Source: Flavobacteriaceae bacterium
GTDB lineage: Bacteria > Bacteroidota > Bacteroidia > Flavobacteriales > Flavobacteriaceae
Length of the DNA stretch: 39,077 nt
NCBI GenBank assembly: GCA_029238515.1
Contig: JAQWFW010000033.1
Location: forward strand, 1 to 39,077
Reading direction: 5' to 3'
The position numbers were made by a program, and so were the translations under genes. The notes below the pieces were generated by a model. The model saw nothing but the letters and a program-made list of their open reading frames with translations, was not told where the DNA came from and ran no database searches. Numbering within the stretch: the first letter of the stretch is position 1; every line of letters begins with the position of its first letter. Of this stretch, positions 1 through 7,310 are shown piece after piece.

Positions 1-3000
1 CCCTAAGATTGTGCTGGTCTGGCTCTCTAAATCAAAACTAAAATAACCACCAGAACCATCATCACATTCGACCATAGGACCTGGAATTGTAGCGGTAGCT
101 TTGTTGGTTACAATCAAATTGAATAATGGATTAGGACTGACTATGAAGCATCCTCCACCTCCACCTCCTGCACTTTGAACACGTACATATATTCCTTGCG
201 TATCAGAAGTACTAAGATATGGGCTTGTCAGATTACCTGTCCCCGCTTCAGCAGATGCTAAATCTACATGATAAGTTACTTCGTAATCTGTTGCTGATTG
301 TGTTCCAAGAACAAATGGGGTTCGTAACTCTAAATCAAACGCTTCAACACCATCATTAGACAAATCATCACATTTCACTATGTCTTGTGCCGCGAAAATT
401 TGAGGTAAATCGATAAGTTTAAGTTGGAATGACTCAATTTCAAAGCAATTTGAATTTAAATACTCAAAGCGAACAAAAATTTCTTCATTATCTGTGCCAG
501 AGTATGCAGTAGTATCCGTAATTGCTCCGGTGTCGTTTTCTGCATCGGCTATAGTATTATGATATGTAACTATATAGTCTGCTGGGTTTGGATTGGGCGC
601 AAGCATAGTAGCTTCATTTTCAGATAAATCAAAGATGTATGGTGGTGCTGCAGGATCGCATATCAAAAGATCTTTTGGTGCATCAAAAATAATTTCTGGC
701 AAAACATCAACACATACCTCATGAGCATATTCGCAGCCAAAATTATCGACTACCGTGTACGTGTAGCAGAATTGTCCCTCTGTTGGTGGTGCTACAGTGA
801 TGATATCGCCGTTAGTTTGTGTAATGGTGGGATCATTTGCCCATGACCCCGAAACGATTTCTGGGGTAAATGAAAGATTGGCAGGTGTTAGGGCTGGATT
901 AAAATTCAATTCCCAAGAAAATATATAACCGTTATCTGCACCTAAATTATCCACAACTTCAATACACCAATCACCGTTTATAGGGCTTCCTATTAAATTT
1001 TCAAAAGAGTCTTCAGGTAGGTATAATCCAGGTTCAATTGAAGGACCTTGAGGATTAGTCCCAGCTATAACAAGGTTACCATTAATGAGTATATCATTAC
1101 CTGCCATTGAAAAACAATAATCAGCTCCAACACCTGGTTGCAAACTACCATCATCATTCGCGCCCCCTAAATATTGATCATTACCAATACCGTAATAATT
1201 GTGTAATGCAACTTGTACACCGTTAGGACTGGTTATAAAGATTTCTAAATCCCCAACATAAGAATGCTCAATGTTTAAACAAATGTCAAGAAGATCTGAA
1301 ATATCTTCTATTACTTGGTCTGACTGGTAGCAATTGACTGTGATGCAGGTAGTATATATATCTCCATTACCATCAGGTAAAAAAGTCTGTACACTCTCAG
1401 GGGGTGTACAATCATTATTAAATGTCGTTGGGGTAACCACAGGTGTGATGGTGGTAGTCTCGCCAAAACACAACGGATCTGTAGTTGCGGTCGTTCCAGT
1501 GAAATCCGGAGTCGTACTAACCAGTATAATTTGATTGATCAAGTTTGTATTTTTACACCCATCGGGCAGAATACTGGTATTGGTATCCCAAATGTTTAAA
1601 TTGGCCACATAAACTCCAGGAGTATCAAAAGAAAAAGTGGCAGTTTGCCCATCAATAACCGTTCCGTCTCCAGTTTCCCATTGGTATGTAGCACCATCAC
1701 CACCGCCAGGTTCTGAAAAGGTACCGCTTCCTGTGAGGGTAATCTCTTCTCCAGGACAAACAAAAATATATCCGTCAGCATTGGGCTCTGGAAAAGCTGA
1801 GTCTAATTGTGCTAAAACAGTTTGACAATCTGTAGGTGGATCTTGACAAGATATATTGGCTTGCCATCCTGTATCTGTACCAAATGCATTACTTGTAAAC
1901 ACAAAAGTCAAACACCCAGATGTATTTGTTGTGGTAGCCGCAACTGTACCAGGGTTATCTGCAGGATCTGTTCCCGAGTATTCTCCTAGAAGTGTTGTCG
2001 GATCATCTGCATTAGCCGCATTGTAAATACTGAGGATATCCGCACCTGCCTGTGTGCTAAAGCTAGTAAAGTCCAATTGTATGATTTGGCCTGGGTTTTC
2101 GGGACAAATAGTGTATGTGAACGTTTCATTATTTGAGTAAATAGCATCTGCTCCACCAGAGTCATAGAAAATCCCATTACATGTATTAATAAGTCCATCA
2201 GTCATGGTGTACTCAGGCGTATTGACACAAACTGGAACCGTATTGGGTTTGAATTGTGCTTCTAAAACACCAGCTATATAGGTATCCACGACGTCTATTT
2301 GACCTTGAGAAAACATATACATACAGGCATCATTGGTATAGTCCATATAATTCATAGATAGCTCAAACTCTCCTGCAATACATCCGGGAGAATCTCCAGC
2401 ATCAGGACAACCTGCATTTTCATTATCCTGCAAAGGCGTGTCAGCAATACCATCATCATCCCCGCAACCTCCATCACCCCAAACATGTCTTAATCCAAAA
2501 AAATGTCCAAGTTCATGGGTTGTTGTTCTTCCAAGGTCATAAGGTGCTCCTGGGACAACATTTGAACCAGCGCAACCAGCACCTGAAGCAAATGCATCCA
2601 AATTCAATGTCACTGCTTGTCCATCAGCAATACTTCCGCCAAGTGGAGAAAATCCTAATGTGCCAAAGCCCAAGGATTTTACTACAAAATTTAAATACCC
2701 AGCCCAAAGGGGGTCTCCTCCTGTAATTGGATCTTCTTGAAAATCATAGCCAATAGAAACAGCAGGTTCGCCTTCAACTAAGTTGTTGTCTGTATTTACA
2801 GGGTGATTGGAAGTCGCAATGCAGAATCTAATGTTGGCTGCACCATGGACAACTCCAGGATAAAAGGCACTTGCGGCAGTCCATAGATTTGCATCTGAGT
2901 TAGTTGCTGTAAAATCGCCGTTAAGAATGTCTATTTGATTTTGAGCCAATTCTTCTAAACAACCGCGATCTGCTTCTGATCCCTCAGGAAAGTGAACTGC

Positions 3001-3219
3001 TACAGGAATTACAATTTCATTCATTCCAGATGAACTTCGTCCCAAGTTTGCTCTTCTATCAAACTCTTTTTTAAATTTTTCTTGATTTTTAGTCCATTCT
3101 TTAGCATAAACAGGGTCTTTCATCATCTCGTTCATGTATTCTTCTGTTCCACAACTCCGTTGCGCTAAAACATAAGCACTTGAACAAAATAACAACATAA
3201 GTAGTATTATCTTTTTCAT
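1..3219 (-). CDS. Secreted M43-type (pappalysin/cytophagalysin-like) metalloprotease with CUB, PKD and P domains; C-terminus beyond window
   Basis: An uninterrupted minus-strand frame runs from ATG at 3219 to base 1 with no stop, so at least 1073 residues are present and the C-terminus is missing. Residues 1-20 form a signal peptide (MKK, hydrophobic core, then LAQ). A zinc site HELGHFFGLRH lies at residues 235-245, with a Met-turn SMNYMDY around 288-294, the pattern of metzincin family M43. A CUB-like region follows (about 335-460), then a PKD-like domain (about 475-560), then a proprotein-convertase P-type domain (about 605-775, with YVGDLEIFITSPNG). After that come Cys-Asp repeats with conserved cysteines at 854, 950 and 1052, a period near 100 residues. 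Such repeats commonly precede a T9SS C-terminal sorting domain in flavobacterial proteins, but the sorting domain itself is off-window. The start follows the stop of the upstream secreted protein after 2 bases, so the two are probably co-transcribed. Family assignment is firm; the substrate is unknown. Confidence 0.9.
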   Translation of the reverse strand, partial: MKKIILLMLLFCSSAYVLAQRSCGTEEYMNEMMKDPVYAKEWTKNQEKFKKEFDRRANLGRSSSGMNEIVIPVAVHFPEGSEADRGCLEELAQNQIDILNGDFTATNSDANLWTAASAFYPGVVHGAANIRFCIATSNHPVNTDNNLVEGEPAVSIGYDFQEDPITGGDPLWAGYLNFVVKSLGFGTLGFSPLGGSIADGQAVTLNLDAFASGAGCAGSNVVPGAPYDLGRTTTHELGHFFGLRHVWGDGGCGDDDGIADTPLQDNENAGCPDAGDSPGCIAGEFELSMNYMDYTNDACMYMFSQGQIDVVDTYIAGVLEAQFKPNTVPVCVNTPEYTMTDGLINTCNGIFYDSGGADAIYSNNETFTYTICPENPGQIIQLDFTSFSTQAGADILSIYNAANADDPTTLLGEYSGTDPADNPGTVAATTTNTSGCLTFVFTSNAFGTDTGWQANISCQDPPTDCQTVLAQLDSAFPEPNADGYIFVCPGEEITLTGSGTFSEPGGGDGATYQWETGDGTVIDGQTATFSFDTPGVYVANLNIWDTNTSILPDGCKNTNLINQIILVSTTPDFTGTTATTDPLCFGETTTITPVVTPTTFNNDCTPPESVQTFLPDGNGDIYTTCITVNCYQSDQVIEDISDLLDICLNIEHSYVGDLEIFITSPNGVQVALHNYYGIGNDQYLGGANDDGSLQPGVGADYCFSMAGNDILINGNLVIAGTNPQGPSIEPGLYLPEDSFENLIGSPINGDWCIEVVDNLGADNGYIFSWELNFNPALTPANLSFTPEIVSGSWANDPTITQTNGDIITVAPPTEGQFCYTYTVVDNFGCEYAHEVCVDVLPEIIFDAPKDLLICDPAAPPYIFDLSENEATMLAPNPNPADYIVTYHNTIADAENDTGAITDTTAYSGTDNEEIFVRFEYLNSNCFEIESFQLKLIDLPQIFAAQDIVKCDDLSNDGVEAFDLELRTPFVLGTQSATDYEVTYHVDLASAEAGTGNLTSPYLSTSDTQGIYVRVQSAGGGGGGCFIVSPNPLFNLIVTNKATATIPGPMVECDDGSGGYFSFDLESQTSTILG

Positions 3220-3221
3220 GG

Positions 3222-3695
3222 CTAGTTGTTGTAGTGTTGTGGTTTGATCGAAATGAAGTAATCTGTTTGGTCTACACGAAACAGCTGATTTCCTCTGCGA
3301 AAAAATGGGAAATTGTATTTCAAAGGATTGAATGTCTTTGGATCAAAAAATTTATCTCTAGTAAGATTTGAAACAAATGCATCGAAAAGGGGGACTTCAG
3401 ACAATAATGGACATGGTTTTTGAGCAGCAGGTTTTGAAACCTTTCTGATGACAACCCTGTTTCTTAAAATCTCTTTGAGTGCTAAAACACGACTGGGGCG
3501 ATTTAATATTTCAGAAGATAAAGCATCTCCATAAACTTCTCGAAGTTTTTTTAATTCGTCACTAGAAAAAGGTGTTTTTGTATTGCTATTATAAACAATA
3601 ACCTGCGGAGGGCTTTTTTCGACCTTAACGTTTTGTCCAAAAGATGAGAATGACAAAAACAGAGAAAGTACAATATTGTAAAATAATGCTCTCAT
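3222..3695 (-). CDS. Secreted hypothetical protein, first gene of protease operon
   Basis: This is a 157-residue protein of a family I do not recognise. Residues 1-20 look like a signal peptide (MRALF, then a hydrophobic stretch ending SSFGQ). The mature part is basic and has only one cysteine. It contains a lysine/arginine-rich middle (about 65-95) and an aromatic C-terminal segment around NPLKYNFPFFRRGNQ. No catalytic motif, lipobox or membrane helix beyond the signal is visible. The stop lies 2 bases before the metalloprotease ATG, so the two genes look translationally linked. A role as partner, chaperone or inhibitor of the protease is inference from position only. The ATG at 3695 is the natural start because it begins directly with the signal peptide. 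Confidence 0.75.
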   Translation of the reverse strand: MRALFYNIVLSLFLSFSSFGQNVKVEKSPPQVIVYNSNTKTPFSSDELKKLREVYGDALSSEILNRPSRVLALKEILRNRVVIRKVSKPAAQKPCPLLSEVPLFDAFVSNLTRDKFFDPKTFNPLKYNFPFFRRGNQLFRVDQTDYFISIKPQHYNN

Positions 3696-3784
3696 AAAAA
3701 GTTAAATTGGTGCACAAAATTGAATGCATTCAACAAAGCCAACGCTTCAATTTGTGATGTAAAATTGGTTTAATAACACAGTCT

Positions 3785-3802
3785 GTACAGTTCAAACTGT
3801 AC
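3785..3802. promoter_or_regulatory. 18-bp interrupted palindrome in divergent promoter region
   Basis: GTACAGTT and AACTGTAC are perfect 8-bp inverted arms separated by CA. The site lies in the 236-bp gap between the divergently transcribed secreted-protein/protease unit (start 3695) and folE (start 3932), about 90 bp from the former. No T-run follows on either side, so it does not look like a terminator. The symmetry suits a dimeric regulator, but no regulator is identified. Confidence 0.4.
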
Positions 3803-3886
3803 CGATAAAGTTAATTATTTATTTTAAATAATTTTAAAAAATTCTGTTAATAATGCTAAATTAGAGTCCTAAAGAGAGAAAATAAC

Positions 3887-3894
3887 TATCTTTG
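3887..3894 (+). promoter_or_regulatory. Candidate -7 element for folE
   Basis: TATCTTTG matches the Bacteroidota -7 consensus TAnnTTTG and would give a leader of about 30 bases before the folE ATG. No good TTG -33 element is seen at 17-21 bp upstream, so only the -7 part is supported. Confidence 0.4.
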
Positions 3895-3931
3895 TCAGTA
3901 CAATTTAAGATGATTATAATTACAATACTTA

Positions 3932-4609
3932 ATGGGAATACAGATCAACTCAAACCAAACCGATAATATTGGAGATAACCATATCGGAACATCTTCCAAA
4001 ACGCCAATTCGCGACGATGCTTTTATTTTGAATAATGATGAAAAAATTGAAATCATTCGCGATGATGTAAAGCACATCATGGAGACTCTGGGGCTTGACC
4101 TTAGTGACGACAGTCTGAAAGGGACTCCAAACAGAGTAGCCAAAATGTTTGTCAATGAAATTTTTGGTGGTTTAAATCCCGAAAAAAAACCTGAAGCTTC
4201 AACGTTTCAAAACAAATACAACTATGGTGAAATGCTTGTTGAGAAAAACATCACGCTATACTCGACTTGCGAACACCATTTACTTCCAATCGTTGGCAAA
4301 GCCCATGTTGCATATATTTCTAATGGAACTGTCGTTGGACTATCAAAAATGAATCGAATTGTAGATTATTTTGCCAAAAGACCTCAAGTGCAAGAACGTC
4401 TTACAATTCAAATTGTAGAAGAACTCCAAAAAGTATTGAACACAAAAGATGTGGCATGTGTCATTGATGCCAAACACTTATGTGTAAACTCTAGAGGAAT
4501 AAAAGATATTGAAAGCAGTACCATAACAAGTGAATTTGGTGGTCAATTCAAAAAAAAAGAAACACGCAGAGAGTTTCTGGACTACATCAAGTTAAACACA
4601 AAATTCTAA
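3932..4609 (+). CDS. folE: GTP cyclohydrolase I (type IA)
   Basis: Converts GTP to 7,8-dihydroneopterin triphosphate, the first step toward folate or pterins and also the entry to queuosine precursors. The 225-residue length is normal for the family. Zinc ligands are visible as C113 and H116 in STCEHHLLP and C184 in KHLCVNSRG. H115 corresponds to the catalytic histidine of the family. The conserved segment VGLSKMNRIVDYFAKRPQVQ follows. The N-terminal 35 residues are polar and Asn/Asp-rich, a variable extension. The gene is followed after 15 bases by cysS on the same strand and probably heads a folE-cysS-yidD run. The window also holds queE (16596-17228), which acts later on the same queuosine route. 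Confidence 0.95.
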   Translation: MGIQINSNQTDNIGDNHIGTSSKTPIRDDAFILNNDEKIEIIRDDVKHIMETLGLDLSDDSLKGTPNRVAKMFVNEIFGGLNPEKKPEASTFQNKYNYGEMLVEKNITLYSTCEHHLLPIVGKAHVAYISNGTVVGLSKMNRIVDYFAKRPQVQERLTIQIVEELQKVLNTKDVACVIDAKHLCVNSRGIKDIESSTITSEFGGQFKKKETRREFLDYIKLNTKF

Positions 4610-4624
4610 ACATACTGCTGTCTA

Positions 4625-6106
4625 ATGAATTTGTTTGAGGAACAACACATAGCTATTTACAATTCCATTACTGGAAAAAAAGAACATTTCATTCCCATAA
4701 ACGAGGGGCATATTGGGCTATATGTCTGTGGACCAACCGTTTACAGCAATGTTCATTTGGGAAACATCAGAACATTCATGTCTTTCGATATGATCTTTCG
4801 CTACTTTAAACATTTAGGATACAAAGTACGATATGTTCGAAATATTACTGATGCTGGTCACCTAGAAAATGATGCCGATCAAGGTGAAGACCGAATCGCA
4901 AAAAAAGCACGTCTAGAGCAAATAGAACCCATGGAAGTTGTTCAAATGTATACCGTGGACTTTCACAATACTTTAAACACCTTCAATTTTCTTCCTCCAA
5001 GCATAGAACCAACCGCTACAGGCCATATTGTAGAGCAAATAGAAATCATAAAAGAAATCCTTGATAATGGATTTGCCTATGAAGCGAATGGCTCGATATA
5101 TTTCGATGTTTTGAAATACAATGAAACCAACGATTATGGTATTTTGAGTGGTAGAAAGATAGAAGATTTAATGCACAATTCACGTGCACTTGATGGGCAA
5201 TCCGACAAGAAAAACCCTCAAGATTTTGCACTTTGGAAAAAAGCTGAACCACAACACATTATGCGTTGGCCTTCGCCTTGGAGTGTTGGATTTCCGGGGT
5301 GGCACCTAGAGTGTACCGCAATGAGTACCAAGTATTTAGGAGAACAGTTTGATATTCACGGAGGTGGAATGGACTTAAAATTCCCTCATCACGAATGTGA
5401 AATTGCCCAAGCCAAAGCATGGCACAACCACAATCCAGTCAATTTTTGGATGCATGCCAATATGCTGACCTTAAACGGCCAAAAAATGGCAAAATCGACA
5501 GGTAATAATATACTTCCTGCTGAAATTTTAAGTGGTGATACCGATAAACTTTCAAAGGGCTTTTCCCCTTCCGTTGTTCGTTTTTTTATGATGCAGGCAC
5601 ACTACAGAAGTATTCTGGATTTCAGTAACGATGCCCTTTTGGCTTCCGAAAAAGGATTCCAAAAACTCATGGAAGCCATTAGTGTAATTCCTTCACTTTC
5701 GACAACAAAAGCATCAATGGATTTTGATGTTCAGGAATGGAAACAAAGTTGTTATGATGCGATGAATGACGACTTCAATGCCCCAATTTTGATTGCGGAA
5801 CTTTTTAGCGCTGTAAAGTACATCAATCAAATAAAAGATGGTGCGAACACGATCGACGCAATCAACTTTGAGCTTCTAAAAAATACGCTTCACGCTTTTG
5901 TATTTGATGTTTTAGGGCTACTAGAAACAAGCCACGAAGCATCCGATGATAAACTTGAAGACACCATTCAACTTCTCATTACACTAAGAAATGAAGCCCG
6001 TGCACAAAAAAACTTTGCACTATCAGATCAAATAAGAAATCAATTGACTGAAATTGGAATCCAACTTAAAGACGGTAAAGACGGAACCACTTTTTCCATT
6101 GAATAA
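4625..6106 (+). CDS. cysS: Cysteinyl-tRNA synthetase
   Basis: Class I aminoacyl-tRNA synthetase that charges tRNA-Cys with cysteine in the cytoplasm. The 493-residue length is typical. The N-terminal zinc/cysteine-recognition motif [17 protein letters not shown] includes C35 and the HIGH-type signature (HLGN). The second signature KMAKST, equivalent to KMSKS, is at about 287-292. The conserved WHLECTAM and HHECEIAQ segments carry further expected zinc ligands. The C-terminal part (about 350-493) is the helical anticodon-binding region. ATG at 4625 lies 15 bases after folE, and the stop is followed after 4 bases by yidD, which suggests co-transcription. Confidence 0.97.
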   Translation: MNLFEEQHIAIYNSITGKKEHFIPINEGHIGLYVCGPTVYSNVHLGNIRTFMSFDMIFRYFKHLGYKVRYVRNITDAGHLENDADQGEDRIAKKARLEQIEPMEVVQMYTVDFHNTLNTFNFLPPSIEPTATGHIVEQIEIIKEILDNGFAYEANGSIYFDVLKYNETNDYGILSGRKIEDLMHNSRALDGQSDKKNPQDFALWKKAEPQHIMRWPSPWSVGFPGWHLECTAMSTKYLGEQFDIHGGGMDLKFPHHECEIAQAKAWHNHNPVNFWMHANMLTLNGQKMAKSTGNNILPAEILSGDTDKLSKGFSPSVVRFFMMQAHYRSILDFSNDALLASEKGFQKLMEAISVIPSLSTTKASMDFDVQEWKQSCYDAMNDDFNAPILIAELFSAVKYINQIKDGANTIDAINFELLKNTLHAFVFDVLGLLETSHEASDDKLEDTIQLLITLRNEARAQKNFALSDQIRNQLTEIGIQLKDGKDGTTFSIE

Positions 6107-6110
6107 TTCC

Positions 6111-6344
6111 ATGAAATCTTTAGTTACGATACCATTGATTTGGCTCATTAAGAGCTATCAAAAATGGATTTCTCCTTTGCTACCAGCACGTTGTAGATTT
6201 CAGCCAACTTGTTCTCAATATTGTGTTGAAGCTTTAAACGAACACGGCCTTTTTGTTGGATGCTTTTTAGGATTAAAACGAATTTTTCGTTGTCATCCCT
6301 GGGGTGGATCAGGCCATGACCCTGTTCCAAAAAAAGAGAAGTGA
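6111..6344 (+). CDS. yidD: Membrane protein insertion efficiency factor YidD
   Basis: A 77-residue protein with the family signature: [16 protein letters not shown] followed by [11 protein letters not shown] and GGSGHDPVP. YidD proteins are small membrane-associated factors that help YidC-dependent insertion. An in-frame ATG inside cysS (6054) would extend the protein by 19 residues, but the ATG at 6111, 4 bases after the cysS stop, gives the normal family N-terminus with an amphipathic segment ([18 protein letters not shown]). I therefore chose 6111. yidD more often lies beside rnpA and yidC; here it lies between cysS and lgt. Confidence 0.93.
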   Translation: MKSLVTIPLIWLIKSYQKWISPLLPARCRFQPTCSQYCVEALNEHGLFVGCFLGLKRIFRCHPWGGSGHDPVPKKEK

Positions 6345-6408
6345 GATAAAAACTTAATCAACTGTATTCCTACTCAATTCTGTATATTTACAGACAAAAT
6401 AATACACT

Positions 6409-7242
6409 ATGACTTTTTTGCAAATCGTATGGGAACCTGCTTCTGATGGAATTCGCCTTTTTGGAAATTTCAAAATTCATTACTATAGTTTAATGTGGAT
6501 GGCAGCATTCATTATTGGATTTTATATCATGAAAAAAATCTATAAAAACGAAAATCAATCCGAACACAAACTGGATAGTTTGTTTATGTATTCTGTATTG
6601 GGAATTATGATTGGAGCACGATTGGGACATGTGATTTTTTATCAAACAGAATTGTTTCGAGAAGATTTTTTAAGTGTCTTTTTACCATTCAAATTTAGTG
6701 GAGGATTTGAATTTACTGGATTTCGTGGATTGGCAAGCCATGGTGCTGCTATTGGTATGATTATTTCCATGACTATTTATAATAAAAAGGTTCTTAAAAA
6801 ATCTGTTTTATGGATTTTAGACCGTATTGTAATTCCTTGTGCATCGGGTGCTGTTTTCATCCGAATTGGAAATTTTTTCAATTCTGAAATGATTGGAAAA
6901 CCTGCTGATGAGGGCTTGCCTTGGGCCATTGTCTTTAAAGATATGGACAATATCCCTCGACATCCTGGACAGCTATATGAAGCCTTTGGGTATGTATTTG
7001 TATTTCTGATTTTATATGCCTTGTATTGGAAAACAAAAAAAGGACATCAAGAAGGTTTTCTTTTTGGATTATTCTTATTATTGTTGATGGCAGTGAGGGT
7101 TTTTGTAGAACAATTCAAAATTGCTCAAGTCGATGGTAGAGAAGATTGGATTTTGGGGTTAAATACTGGACAGGTTCTTAGTATTCCCTTTATTCTTGTT
7201 GGGCTGTATTTTATGTTTGTTCATCGACCTAAATCCACTTAA
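6409..7242 (+). CDS. lgt: Prolipoprotein diacylglyceryl transferase
   Basis: Transfers a diacylglyceryl group from phosphatidylglycerol to the lipobox cysteine of prolipoproteins in the inner membrane. The 277-residue protein has about seven hydrophobic segments. Near residues 150-165 it carries the Lgt signature RIGNFFNSEMIGKP, with HPGQLYEA further on and a conserved GARLGHVIFY near residue 65. Its clients in this window include GldJ and the two lipoproteins at 18821 and 25935. It follows yidD by 64 bases and ends before a strong hairpin terminator. Confidence 0.96.
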   Translation: MTFLQIVWEPASDGIRLFGNFKIHYYSLMWMAAFIIGFYIMKKIYKNENQSEHKLDSLFMYSVLGIMIGARLGHVIFYQTELFREDFLSVFLPFKFSGGFEFTGFRGLASHGAAIGMIISMTIYNKKVLKKSVLWILDRIVIPCASGAVFIRIGNFFNSEMIGKPADEGLPWAIVFKDMDNIPRHPGQLYEAFGYVFVFLILYALYWKTKKGHQEGFLFGLFLLLLMAVRVFVEQFKIAQVDGREDWILGLNTGQVLSIPFILVGLYFMFVHRPKST

Positions 7243-7260
7243 ACACTTTATTTAAATCAA

Positions 7261-7292
7261 AAAAAGCCACTTCAAATGAAGTGGCTTTTTTT
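7261..7292. terminator. Bidirectional terminator between lgt and secDF
   Basis: A 13-bp perfect stem, AAAAAGCCACTTC against GAAGTGGCTTTTT with an AAAT loop, has a T-run on either strand. It lies between the convergent ends of lgt (7242) and secDF (7311). Confidence 0.9.
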
Positions 7293-7310
7293 AATGTTAT
7301 CAAATTTTAA

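Noticed and set aside
6054-6110. Upstream ATG for yidD inside cysS
   Set aside because: It would add 19 polar residues encoded by cysS DNA; the ATG 4 bases after cysS fits the family length.
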